The notes under the pieces: model-generated
The model's input: only the letters and a program-made list of their open reading frames with translations
The model's database searches: none
What the model was told of the DNA's origin: nothing
Made by a program: the position numbers and the translations under genes
Shown here: piece after piece, positions 1 to 11,790 of the stretch
How positions within the stretch are numbered: the first letter of the stretch is position 1
Layout of the letters: each line of letters starts with the position of its first letter
Assembly: GCA_951213105.1 (NCBI GenBank)
Contig: OX578145.1
Coordinates: 9,436,691-9,500,690, forward strand
Source of the DNA: Amaurobius ferox
Taxonomy: Eukaryota; Arthropoda; Arachnida; Araneae; Amaurobiidae
Length of the DNA stretch: 64,000 nt
Direction: 5' to 3'

Positions 1-23
1 TATATATATATATATATATATAT
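1..23. repeat. (TA)n microsatellite at the window edge
   Basis: Uninterrupted TA dinucleotides open the window, so the array probably continues beyond it. Confidence 0.9.
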
Positions 24-2397
24 GTTTTTTCAAAACGTCATTTATCAACTACTAAAATGACCAATTACCTATCCAACTCTATACATGGGAAGAAATTGTA
101 TTTGCATAGGTAACTTTAAATACTATAGACAATATATTAACAATGAAAATAATTTTTAGTAAATTATCTATACGAAAGGACAAAGCGTGAAGTTAAATTA
201 ACAATTGAATATGGATACTTTGGCTTTAATGATATTTAATTCAAAAAACACATATTCAAAACGTTAGAAATAATATTTTAAAATTAAAGTGTGGAAGAGT
301 TAAGTTAAGGAAAAGTGATTAAGAAAAATGACCTAAAAGGGGGGGGGGGGCGTAAAGAAAATTAAAAACATGAGAAAAATTACCTACTAAGCGATATCCA
401 AGCAAGGTTTTATCGCCTAAGCTTAAGTGTAATAATATAGAAATAAGAGTAAAAATATTATAACAATAAGCACATGATAATAATCATTAAATCATAGAGT
501 GACTAACTGGAAAAACCAAATGAAAGTGAATAGCATCCAAGCTAAAAGACTAGGAAAGCACGTGACTGAAATTGGAGGTCAATTTAAAAATGAACTCTTC
601 ATCAGGACAAGTGTTCATTCAAAATTAACCTAAAATAATTGCCTGTTTCCGGCTATGACGATAGTGTGCTACTGTAAAACTTCTTAGGCTCCGTCTACAG
701 GCAGAAAGAAAATTTTTTAATCTAAAAATGAAATATAAAACATAAATGAATACTTAACTATAGAAAAAGTCTCGATGAGATATATAAACTGAATGCAAAG
801 CGTTGAGAGTTAGAAATAACATGTATCATTCATGAAGATGTGGGGCAATACGCATGCCGGAATGAACATAGCTTGAACGGTAAAGAATTGTATTATAAAA
901 TCATTTGAATATATGATTCTGTATAAGTTTCATAACAGCAGAGAAAAGGAGAAAAGAAAAAGGGTGTGAAATCAATAAAATATATAAGTGAAAGTGATTC
1001 GTTTAAGATTATTAATGTATAGTGATACTTTTGATCAGAGAGTCTATGATTTCTTTATAGCTGGTTTACAGTGATGTTTCTAAACAACGGAATAGAATTT
1101 CAAGAACGAAAGGAAAACAGCTTAGTGAAGTTATTAGTATCATTTTTATCATTTAAATTGGTTATATTTTTATTGGGGGGGGGGGGAGTCCAAGCTTAAG
1201 TTTAAATCTAAATAATTACCATTTTGATTAACAATAGGCTCATTAGGGATTAATTCTAAGTTAGTAGGATAAAAATTAATATTGATATGATTAGTAAAAC
1301 AATAATACTCGTACATATTAAATCATCAACATACCGACAAACAATATGGGAACTAGAGAAATTTATTTTCATAATGATGAAGATATAAGTTTGCTAGAAT
1401 ACTGTTACTGTATCCCCTTTGAGGTACACCTGATGTTTATAAATATATGTGGACTATACCTTGAATTAAATAATTGTTGCATAATATAAAAGTATAGTAG
1501 CATAAGAAATGTTTTGTTTTAAAATGTACCATATTAGATGAAATTTTAATGTCTAAAATTTAATGAAATATATCTTGAAAGCAAATAGTAGCAGAGTTTA
1601 AGTAAGGAAATATTTAGTAAGAAGATATTTTAAAAATTTATTTTTAAATATATTTATATGGTCTCTGCATATTCATTGTATAGGGTTGTTTGTTTGTCCA
1701 ATATAAGATAAGCTACAAATGGAACATGTTATTTTAGATTTACAATAGTATACTTTGCAGAATTTAAGATGTTTGAAATTATTATTAATATATAATGGAA
1801 CCTACACTTGGACAAATTTTACATTTATCAATAGTAAAACTATTGAATGTATTTATATATGTTATCGTAAAACTGCAAATTTGATGTATTTTAAAATAAA
1901 CGAATAAATATGAAGAAATTATCTTACAACTTTGCTTCAAACATTGTTAAAAAGAACTTTTTTTGATCTTTTGGATGATATCAAGATAGAAATTCTGTGA
2001 TGAAATTTTGTCCCTAAGAACACCAAATTGTTTGGCGATATTAAAACATAAAATAACTAAAAAACTAATTGAAAATTAAAAAAAGTATCGCCAAGGTGCA
2101 TGTTCTTGTGCTCTAAAGTAAGTATGTACCCAATTTCATGGGCGTACGATGCTTAAATTTCCTGCTGCAGACTGCACAGATAGACACACAGACATCTTCA
2201 TTAAGATACAAATTATTTTTTTCTTAAGAGTATAAAGGAGAGTAGGGCTAGAGGATAGATCACAATTAATAATTGAAAGAGCTTTTTGTTAGGCAATAAA
2301 GAAGCACAAGAAAATCTTGAATAGTGATTGATGACACCAAACATCGCAAGAGAACTAAAGAAAGCAATGTACCTGCTTTGTTGACATCTGAATGATC
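24..2397. other. AT-rich non-coding stretch
   Basis: No gene is visible. Two pure G tracts of 12 lie at 339-350 and 1175-1186. The part at about 1950-2200 resembles other dispersed repeats in the window: it has a TTGGCGATA-type motif followed by a CAGATAGACACACAGACA run, which suggests an old repeat fragment. A 63-codon minus-strand frame at 2213-2404 has no recognisable features. Confidence 0.6.
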
Positions 2398-3443
2398 TTC
2401 TCAATATTTGATGTCAACACGGTTGATATAGACTACCCCCTTGATTTTCACGATGGAGACAACGATTATCCTCTAGCACCTGAAAAGATGCATATCACTC
2501 CATCTCTGATTTAAGAGTATAGCTGGAATTTGAAAGTGTGCAAACATCAGGTCAAATTAACTCCCAATTTGAATCATAAGTTTACATTATAGAAATTTAA
2601 AACAGTATATAAAAGTAGGGGGTGTAACTTATGAATATTCATAGCGTATTGATTTTCAAGCAGGAATTCTGGTTGAAACATTATGTACAATTTAACATTG
2701 AGAAAAGAATGCTGACAATAAATTCCTTTGAAAAGATCTGTTCAAACATATGAACAATGCAGCGTTTGGAAAAAGAATGGAGAACTTGAGAAAAAGAATG
2801 AATGTTAAACTGACACAGACTGAGAAGAGATTAGAAAATGGCTTGCATCACTATCTTTTCACTCCCTCAACATATATAATGAAGATTTAGTAGCAGTTCA
2901 TATGCATAAGACTAATTTGAAATTGCATAGAATGAAGGTTTTATCTATGAAGGTTTTTCAGTACTGGCCGTGAGTGCAACACTCATGCATGAGTCAGTCC
3001 CATTACGATTTTATTAACAAGACATATGGAAGACGAGCTCAATTAATTTTCACAAATACAGATTCCCCGTGTTATGAAATTGAGATGAAAGATATTTACA
3101 AATATTTTGAAATGAAGATCGTTTCGCCTTTTCGGACTATCCATGTGATCAATAGATGAGTTGAATGAAACTCCTGCCCTGGATTTTGTTTAAAATCACC
3201 CTTCATGGAAAAGAAAACCGCTAAAGGTGTTAATAAGAATGTCGTCAAATGATTCATCCATCATAAAGATTGCTGTAACTTCTTAATATGAAGAAAATAT
3301 AACAGAGTTGAGAAATTTAAAATGGCTAACAAAAAACCAACAGATTTATACTGTGAAGCAAATTAAAATGGGGTTATCTTCCTTCTGAGGATAAACGTTA
3401 TATTTTACAGGATGATATCAAGAGCTTAGCATAGGGTCATTAT
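2398..3443 (+). pseudogene. Decayed family-B DNA polymerase (Polinton/Maverick-like), C-terminal half
   Basis: Conceptual translation in shifting frames gives, in the correct order, several blocks I recognise from the protein-primed type B DNA polymerases of Polinton/Maverick (adintovirus-like) elements. They are an NDYPLAPEK block from 2461, an LFKHMNNAAFGKRMEN-type block at about 2737-2790, and the palm motif C seen as FTNTDS at 3049-3066 (family consensus carries DTDS, so the first Asp is now Asn). A KGVNKNVVK block follows at about 3210-3250, and a C-terminal SLA-stop-GHY block ends near 3443. In-frame stops and at least one frameshift (just after the motif C segment, near 3110) separate the blocks, so the gene is dead. 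The N-terminal exonuclease half was not found upstream. No integrase, packaging ATPase or capsid gene was recognised nearby, so this looks like an isolated relic. Family membership is fairly secure; the exact element type is inference. Confidence 0.8.
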
Positions 3444-4249
3444 CAAATTTAAATGGCAAAACGATGCTAAATTAGATTGTGGCGGTGTATTGTATGCACC
3501 GGGTGGGGGTGGGGCCACAATTATTTTTTTTCTTTAAGCTAATTAATAAAATGAAGATTGTAATTCATTTTGGAGAAATTAATTCGTTTTCAAATCTGCT
3601 ATCGAGTGGAATTATGTGAAATTATATTCAGATACAGTACTCTTTACATAATGACTTAGTAGCAAGACAGAATTTATTGAAAGAGACACCAACATTGACA
3701 CGGTATTGGATGTTCAAGTTATACAAAACGAAATAAAATATACAATTTATTACTGCTCTTAAAACAGTCTAAAAAAGTTCTTTACATCTATTCACCGATT
3801 AAAAAAATACCTTTTTGTTCTTATCTATCTGATAAGATTCTCCTCTTCCCAAGAAAATCACTTGACGTGTTAAAGCTCCGCCCCTCTCCATCGGGGTACT
3901 CCTATGTTATAACATGGTGAAGTATTGCACCTGAATGTGTCTCATGTTAAAGCAAAGCACCAGCTGGTCTAGAATCCCCTTAAATACCCTACTTCCGTGA
4001 ACATATTAAATGGGAAAATATATTCAGTTTTATTTCCGATTACGAAAAATTTATTGAATTGTTTACTTATTTATTTATTTATTTATTTTTTTTTGGCACA
4101 AAAGGATATCGAATATCGCCTTATATCATTATTTATGAGAGGCAAAAGTATCGAAAACCCAGCCCACTCGGCTAACCCAAAGGTTTACAGCAGCAGTTTG
4201 AGTGGTCGGGGAGGCAAAAGTGTGTAATTATTTTCAAAATATCTTTGTA
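3444..4249. other. Non-coding, AT-rich; includes a (TTTA)n tract
   Basis: No gene is recognised. A short TTTA microsatellite followed by a T run lies at about 4067-4095. A 76-codon frame at 3997-4227 runs straight through the microsatellite and is not credible as a gene. The part at 4150-4225 carries an AAAACCCAGCCCACTCGGC-like piece that recurs in related form near 17895 and 37210. Confidence 0.6.
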
Positions 4250-4665
4250 TCGTCACACTTAATTCGAATTTTCAAATTTTTCATTTTGATCTAGAAGCTG
4301 AGACGAATTGAATGAGACCAAAACCAATGTTCTAGCTAGTAAAGTACTAAGTAATTTTGGTATTTTTTTAATATTCCTTCGTATCGCTCCCTCCCCCCAA
4401 TTTGAAATTTTGAAGCATTAGATTTTTTCTTTGATCTAGAAATTAAAACGGATGGAATGAGAGCAGTAAAACCAAGATTCTAGCTAGAGTGGAAGTACTA
4501 AATATTGTGATATTTTTTTAATTCTCTTCGCATCGTCTCCCTAATTTGAATTTTCAAAATATTAGATTTTTTTCGTTTATTTGAAAGGTAAGACGGATCG
4601 AATAAGACCAAAATCGAGATTCTAGATAATGTGGAAATACTAAATAATTCTTTAATTTTTTAAAT
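4250..4665 (+). repeat. Three diverged ~135-150 bp tandem monomers
   Basis: Monomers begin at about 4250, 4384 and 4533. Each has the order: TCGTC/TCGCTCC start, AATTTGAATTTTCAAA, GATCTAGAA-like segment, GAATGAGACCAAAA, ATTCTAGCTAG, AAGTACTAAATA, then a T-rich end. Divergence between monomers shows the array is old. Confidence 0.8.
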
Positions 4666-5234
4666 ATAACATTTAGCAACTGATTTTGCATTAAAATTTT
4701 CCATACTGATTTTCCTTTAAAATTTACCATCCTGATTTTCCATATATAATTTAGGAGATTTATTTATTATTTTTGCGTAAAAATACTATATTAAACTTCA
4801 GAAATGTAATAACTGGAGGAAATCATAAACGAGAAGAACGGAATCAAAAAACGCGATTATATTTTCACCGATGGAAAGGTCAAAAACAAATTATCGTCTG
4901 ATCGATTTTAAAACAATGAAGCTGTGTGATATTTTTTACCTATGACTTCCAGTTAGTTCAGTTCTTTCCAGAGTTTCTTTCTAACAGATGGATTGCCGCA
5001 GCTTTTTTACAGCAACTTAGAATGACTAAATTTCCGAAAACAATTATGAATCTGTGTATTCCGGAAAAGTTCCGAAAAAATAGTTATTGTCTTATTCTTA
5101 AGGGAGTGATTATTTTCTATATCATGGAATGAAAAAAGTATGTATTAATATTAGTTATAATTTCAGTAGTTTTCTATTGCATTTTTTGAAATATTAGAAT
5201 TTTGGTTCATGATGACCACTTCCAGTATATATTT

Positions 5235-5362
5235 TGATCCAAATAAATGGAACACCAAAATTTCTGATGAATTTGAGCGCTTTTAATAGAACACAAACTT
5301 TATCCAGATAAATGGAACACCAAAATTTGTGATGAATGTAAACGCTTTGAATAGAATTTTTT
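5235..5362 (+). repeat. Tandem duplication of a ~67-bp unit
   Basis: The segment containing AAATGGAACACCAAAATTT followed by TGATGAAT and CGCTTT...AATAGAA occurs twice in a row, starting near 5235 and 5302. Confidence 0.8.
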
Positions 5363-6414
5363 TTTATCGCGATCGCGTGGGGATATAACTAGAATATATA
5401 TTCTAAACGGTATCAAATAAATGTTTATTTATATGTATTACTTCATAAATAAATAAATGAAATCACTATGTTAGGATAAATGGTTCACAAGACAATTCCA
5501 TTTTGGCAATTTCGACTTCTGGCATCATTTAAAAATGCGCGATATTGCTAAATAGATTAATTTAATTTCTCCGAACCAATCGCCATTTTGTAGTAATGAG
5601 AAATTCTATGGAAAATAAGAGCTTTGGGAATTTAAAGAACATATTTTTACTAAACTATGGTAAACAAACGTTGAGTTAACTGCTAAATATTTTATTTAAA
5701 TAAAAGTCAAAAATATTTCAGTAAGATAATTTAAAATAAAGATCTAAAGTCAAAGAAAGTTAATAAAAAATTCTACAACTTGAAAATAAAATGGTTGACA
5801 AATGCTTTTTGAGGAACCTTTAGCTCTGGCACATAAGATGTAAACGCTCATTTTAAAGTGTATGTAATATGTAATGGTATTTATACATCAATTATCCTTA
5901 TTACCGATCAATTAGAGTGCGTATTAAGAATATTTATAAAATCCATCATTTTTACTTTTCTTGCAGTACATGATAATGTATAGAAAAATATTGTAATAAG
6001 GTCAAAAATTAGAACTCTAGTTTTCGTAAGATCTACACGTTTCGGGCCTTCTAGAACACGAATCCACATTTTTAGCGTGACATCTACGTGTGTATGTCTG
6101 TATTATGCAAGTATGCACTCTAGCTGAAAAAACTATTCAATGAAATTTAATAAAATTGTGTAGGTAAGGCACTTTTGGATTAGCCTGGTTTTGATTACAT
6201 GTTAGTATATTTGTAAAATTAAATCGGGTTTTTCTTTTTCTTTGTGAAATAGCTCGAAATATTTATCAAACTCTAAAATAAAAGACTAAATATGCTGAAA
6301 TGTATTAGATGCTTACTTAATACGTAGTTTTTGATGATAGAATGATTAAGATTAACTTCATTATTCTAGGATGAACCATTACAGAGATGTTTTGGGGAAT
6401 TTTAAGGAGCTAGT
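5363..6414. other. AT-rich non-coding stretch
   Basis: No gene or boundary of a mobile element was recognised. The text around 6000-6130 resembles the degraded 5' modules of the dispersed repeats described elsewhere in the window. Confidence 0.5.
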
Positions 6415-6518
6415 AATATTTTAAAATGCGTAAAGTTGCTAAATGAGATGTAAGATGTATTAAAACTGAAAAATGGCTGTAATTTCAAATAAGTATCCAT
6501 GTCAGTTTGTGGAATTAA

Positions 6519-7381
6519 GGGGACGGTGGACGTTGAATTTTTTTTATTTATTTATTGATTTAGAAACGTGAAAATTTGTATAAATATTCCTCTTAACATT
6601 ACTATATACAATACCATTAAATTTTATTTCAATTTTGTTATAATTTTGTATTTTTTTTTAATTTAATTTTTTTTAACGAAAATTTGAAAATGCTCCTTGC
6701 GTGCCATTTGTTCACATTTTTGATTAATTTTGCATTATGATTACTCAAAAACACATTATGAACAAATTTGGGTATTCATTTTTAAATCCCTTAGAAAGTT
6801 AATTTTTTAAAAATATTTTTCTGCATTAAAACTTAATTTTCATCATTTAATTAGGTTCTTATTCACTTTTAATTGCCTTAATAAAGTCCAATTATAAAAT
6901 TCATACCCAGTTTCATTAAAAAGTATGAGGGGTGTCTTTTTGCTATATTTCATGCATCTCAGACAAAAATTAAGACGCATGGAGCATTTTAAAAATGTAA
7001 AACCTTTGAAAATTCCGTTTCGAAAAAAATGCATTCAACCTTTTGCTTACGGGTGGGATAGCGTCAATCGCAAACGAAGAACCTCCCAAAAAGACAGGTA
7101 TTTTACATACCCTATCCCAAACAGTTCGATTCCCCTTTGCAGGCATCTGCTGCAGCAGGTGCAATGTTTCTGTCAGCGATTTCCATGGACGCCAATGCCT
7201 GCAAAGGGGGATCGAACTGTTTGGGATAGGGTATGTCAAATACCTGTATGTTTGGGAGGTTCTTCGTTTGGGATTGACGGTGTTCCACCCTTAAGCAAAT
7301 GTTAAATGTGTAAAATAATGTTATATATTAAAACTTTTTTTAGTTGATTTTTGCTCATTCATTTCAACGTCCACCGTCCCC
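6519..7381 (+). mobile_element. 863-bp TTAA-flanked inverted-repeat element (MITE), copy 1
   Basis: Perfect 19-bp terminal inverted repeats GGGGACGGTGGACGTTGAA (6519-6537) and their complement (7363-7381) are flanked by TTAA at 6515-6518 and 7382-7385. The neighbouring empty repeat at about 7613-7630 has a single TTAA at exactly this place (GGAATTAAACTC), so a 4-bp TTAA target duplication is shown directly. TTAA targeting is typical of piggyBac-type transposases. The terminal GGGG is less typical, so the superfamily is inferred. No transposase is encoded, and the element is non-autonomous. It contains a large fold-back at 7043-7298. Confidence 0.9.
7043..7298. repeat. Long fold-back (about 104-nt arms, 49-nt loop) inside the TTAA element
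   Basis: The left arm (about 7043-7145) and right arm (about 7195-7298) are imperfect reverse complements. Both contain TTTGCTTA, GAAGAACCTCCCAAA, ACAGGTATTT, CCCTATCCCAAACAGTTCG and CCCTTTGCAGGCAT or their complements. Because of this symmetry, open frames on the two strands translate to near-identical peptides. The loop itself carries the palindrome CTGCTGCAGCAG. If transcribed it would form a long hairpin RNA. Confidence 0.9.
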
Positions 7382-7760
7382 TTAAACTCATTTTAATGAA
7401 TTAAGAAAGTGAATATGAATCTGCAAGAAAAGACATGCATTGTCCACATCGTTTTTTTCTTTAATTCTAAAATATACAATTGGTTAAAAATTAACAACAA
7501 ATAGAAGGCCAAATAATATGTATTTTAAAATGCGTAAAGTTGCTAACTGAGATGTAAGATGTATTAAAACTGCAAAAGGGCTATAATTTCAAATAAGTAC
7601 CCATGTCAGTTTGTGGAATTAAACTCAGTTTAATGAATTAAGAATATAAAAATGAATTTGAATCAGCAGGGAAAGCTGCATTGCCCACATCTTTTTTTTT
7701 TTTTTTTTTCAATTCTAAAATAAACGATTGGTTAAGATTAACAACAAAATGTAGGTCAAA

Positions 7761-9399
7761 TATTTTATACTTTTTGCATTCCTTAACATACATTCCTTAA
7801 GTAAATGCATAAGGAAAATATTGGAATTCGGTCAGAAGTTGGAATTCTGATTTTAAAAACATAGACGCACACATAGTTAAAATTTTGATGTAGGCAGCAC
7901 ATGACTTTCCGTACACACTCAAACTAATTTTCTCTTTATTTCTTTAATAATTTATTAAATTGAGTTTCATGACACAATATAACCCGCATCATTATTTGAA
8001 ATGACACTGAATTTGCGTTTAATAATTTTTTTAATTCAATTTTCGTTTTCATTTGGTAACTGGACGTATTCTCAATAAAGGCGGAATAGTAAAAATACGA
8101 AAAAACTAATATATAATATATAAATAAATATCTCAAGAAACGCTGGTTCTAGGGTAATGGGGTTAGTCTTAGTCTTTTCATCGTTAAATATTACGTATAG
8201 AACAAGCAATTAATGGATACATTTGTGCGTAGTCTTTTATTTTAGGTTTTGACCAAAAAAAATTCATGTTTTTTTCCCAAAATAGTACTAAAATCTGATC
8301 AGCACCAGGGTTATTCCACGAGTGACTTATAAAAAATTTTATGAAATTGGATCTATTTTGATTTTCTTTTTCTTTTGATTTTCTATTGATTTTCTATTGA
8401 TTTTCGACATGATTCCGTTGCGTTCCCTTATACATTACCACGTATTTCAGAAAAAGTTAAAAAACATTTGTATTCGTGATTTTTCAAACAATACTTTGCT
8501 TGTAACAATACCTTGCTTTTACATATATCCTATGTATTGTAGAAAAGATAAAAAAAAAATACATTATTGGCGATGAAAGTGAAGCGCACTCTCTACGTGA
8601 ATGAAACCTTTTAAGTCTGTACCTCGTCGAAATTAATGAGATCATCGAACGGATGCAAATCTGCTCCAGGTCGATAAATTGGTGCCGATGGTAAAACTTC
8701 GTGAACTTCTGGTACTTTAAATTAATGCTTTCTTCAGTTCGTAGGTGAGTTGTTAAACGTATCATTGTCAGTATCGTCTTGTGAAAAAATGCAAATTCTA
8801 AATTCATAGTTTGTGTGTTTAAAATTAAATATAAGTGAAAAAAAGTGAGATAATTTATATACCTGATTAATATTTATGTGGAAGCTTGAATTTATTTCGT
8901 GCCTAGTTTTTCTACCATATACAATTTAATAATCTTTTATTTATGTTAAACGTATATATTGATGTTATCTAAAAGATAACTTAAACTATTTTTTTTTCTT
9001 TGAATGTGAATAACATTTATGGTTATGGGGGTTTTCTGACAGAAAAACTGAGTGTTTCGAAATTTGTAAATACTTTGTACGCTTATATCCCATATGTAAA
9101 TATTTTTTTTTGTTTTATCGAAAATAGGGTCCAAGATTATGAATATATAAAAATAATTTCAATATTTTAGTATTTTAAACCTTTTCTCAAAAACAACTCG
9201 CTCGGAGAGCTTCATATTTAAGTTTTGCCTTATTTTTCATATTTTCACTCGAAATATTTTTGAAATATAAAAGATAAATATAAATAGTAAGCGATAAAAA
9301 TATCTGTGAGAAAAATTTAATCTTTATTTTTTTTAAAAGAAGCTCGTCTAGTTTTTGAATCTTGTCAAATTGAAGGAGCATGAAAATTTGACATTTTGA
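7761..9399. other. AT-rich non-coding stretch
   Basis: No gene is supported. A 107-codon minus-strand frame (8484-8807) has no recognisable domain. A short GATTTTCTATT-type tandem repeat lies at about 8360-8405. Confidence 0.5.
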
Positions 9400-9940
9400 A
9401 TGCAATCGAATGGTCAGAAAATCCCCCCCAAATTTTCGAATGAAATTTTAAAAAATCATCAAAAATCAGAACTTTCAATAATTATATTCATTTCCCGTGT
9501 AGTTTTTCATTATAAAATGATTGACTTAAATTTTAGAATGCTAGCATGAACCTTTCTCGAGATATTGCGCTTTTATCAAATAATTGTATATAAAAAAATT
9601 TCATAAAATTAGAAAACGTATTAACTATTGTGAAATAGGTTCGCTTTTCGTATGTAATATTATGCTATAAATTCATTATCATTCTCGGGGATCTTGTTCA
9701 TTTTAGTCATAAGAGAAGATACTCTGTGTAATAATTTCGTATTTTGACGTCTAACAATTCACGAACAGTCATTTATATATGAGAAATGCTCTACTCTACA
9801 TTTATCTGTAACGCTTGGTGATAAACTTGACGACTTTTTTAGCAAAATATCGCCAACTTTTCGGTATATTGCCTCAGGTTGATGAAAATATCGCCAAATT
9901 GATGAATGAATTAATAAAATATTTTAATATGTAGACTCTT
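9400..9940 (+). repeat. Dispersed repeat family C, internal/3' fragment
   Basis: The order AATCGAATGGTCAGAA, CCCCAAATTTTCGAATGAAATTTT, ATCATCAAAAATCA, ATGCTAGCATGAACC, TCTCGAGATATTGCG, and a tail with repeated TATCGCCAA words matches the copy at 54120-54650. This copy lacks the hairpin-bearing 5' end. Confidence 0.75.
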
Positions 9941-10650
9941 GCTTATTGCGCATACTATCAATATTGATAAGTGTATATGTAGAGTTGCATTAAATATAAG
10001 TTATTGGGGGTACTTATAGGGGGTATGAGTTTTACAAATTGTCGTCCGCAAAAGCCCTAATGTACAATTCAACGTTAAGAAAAAATTGTGCCGTGGATAT
10101 TATACATAATTTTTTCACTATGAAAGGAGTAAATAAATTGCGTTATATAGGGAAAGTCATGTGTCGTCCACATCAAATTTTTTGATGTGTTAACATGGTG
10201 CCCATTAAATATTGATGCCAATAAAATAAAATTGAATCATGTTTTGATGGGTTCCAATTTTTGGAGCAGTGTTTTTTTTTATATAAATAATTAAAATCCA
10301 TTAGTTTTTTTTTTTTTAATATTTCGAATATTTCGTGAAAATGCTCATCATTACCTCATTTTTAATCCCCTCCCCCCACTTATCTGAAGTTCCATAATTA
10401 TCTGAAGGTCAATAATTATCTTTGTAACTCATTGCATATACCGATATGGTCTGACGAGTTCTAATTTTAAGGTTTTTGGTGAATAATTTAAACATATTAA
10501 ATTTTTTGAATTATCGAATATTTTAGGCAAATGTTCAAGTCTTAACCTCACTTGCCCAAGAATTAGCCAGTAAATCGCTGGATATTCTAACATGATCTGA
10601 ATAGTTTTAATAGTACAGATGCAAATACTAATGGGAAAATATATAAAGTT
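9941..10650. other. AT-rich non-coding stretch
   Basis: Nothing recognisable apart from T-rich runs at about 10268-10320. Confidence 0.5.
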
Positions 10651-11790
10651 TTTTAACACTTAACAACAAAATTGAAAAGCGTTTATGACTTTGTTCATTC
10701 TGTCTGTCTGTCTAACTGCCGTAAAAATAACCTTATCAAAATAAAATTTTAGTATGTTGTTCAGACGGTCTCCGGGACCTATGGGAATATAAATGAATAA
10801 TATCACCCAATTGGGTTTGGATTGAACCCGGGTTGAAAAAATGAAATACATTGAACCCTATGGGACCTAATTTTTCAAACATTTTTTAAACGGATTTAAA
10901 ATTCACAAATTGCTTCGAAAGTTTTAGGAAATATTCAAATTATCCTATAAAATATATAATAAAATTTCAGTAAAATATATTCAGTAGTTTTTTAAATAAA
11001 AATTAAAATAATAATTACACATTTTATATGAAGCGATCACTAGACCATTATATGAAGAGATCACGTGACCTACTACAAAATAAAATAAGGTATCCATCTT
11101 GTGTCAAAATCGTGATTTTTAAAGTTCTTTTTAATTCATATTGAGTGTTGTATCCGTCCTAAAACCACTTTATTTTGGCTTAAATTCTGTGCATCTACAT
11201 ACTGAAACAACGCAATTACAATATATTTGAGTTTAAATGATCATCTAACTTTGATTGTTTCTATAACGAAGCCTACTTTTTACTTATGGAAAATGTAAAT
11301 AGAAAAATATGTAGAATGAGTTGTATAAGAATTGTTGCATTACTTTAACGCAAAATTATTTAGCTCATGGAGTCTGAAATATAGCTGATATGAATGAAAT
11401 ATTCATTGATTTTACAGAGAGAAGAACGATTTTTTTCGATGAAGTTTGAAGCATAGAGTTTAATTACTTGTGTCTCCATGGTCTTAAGTTTTTAAATAAA
11501 ATAAATTATTATAGCACTGTGATGAATGAAATGAATAGAAAAATGTTTATGAATGAAATGCTGCTTTTATAGAGAGAACCAGGCGTGTTATATTTCGGAT
11601 GACGTCATTTAAATAAATTTCATTTGTTTTCGATGAAGTTTTCAAAAATAATAAATTATTGTAGTATTGTGATAATTTTAAAAATATTACCGAGGAAGGT
11701 ATCGCATTTTAGAGATGTTTAAATAAAATTGCATTGAAGTTGGAAAGTGTTACATAATCAATGCTTTATGTATATGATTGATCTTTCTTG
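10651..11790 (+). mobile_element. Helentron-like non-autonomous element (HINE), copy 1
   Basis: First of seven copies of one family. It starts TTTTAACACTTAACAAC, then has a short TCTGTCTGTCTG run, GACGGTCTCCGGGACC, a TTGAACCCGGGTTGAA palindrome, CCCTATGGGACCTAATTTTT, ATCACGTGACC and TATGACGTCATTT. It ends GAAGTTGGAAAGTGTT, an imperfect hairpin, then GATCTTTCTTG. The 5' terminal AACACTT.ACAAC is complementary to GTTGGAAAGTGTT near the 3' end, next to a terminal hairpin. This matches the asymmetric subterminal repeats described for Helentron/DINE-1 elements. No protein is encoded. Confidence 0.8.

Larger units (their letters stand above)
6415..7760 (+). repeat. Tandemly duplicated ~235-bp host repeat, first copy interrupted by a TTAA element
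   Basis: The sequence from ATTTTAAAATGCGTAAAGTT through GTCAGTTTGTGGAATTAA occurs at 6415-6518 and again at about 7520-7622. The continuation AAACTCA...TTTAATGAATTAAGAA occurs at 7382 onward and at 7619 onward. Removing the inserted element restores one repeat identical in layout to its neighbour, so the second copy is the empty-site control. Confidence 0.9.

Noticed and set aside
6925..7305. 126-codon frame and a mirror-image 89-codon frame on the other strand
   Set aside because: Both are by-products of the fold-back in the TTAA element, which makes the two strands read alike.
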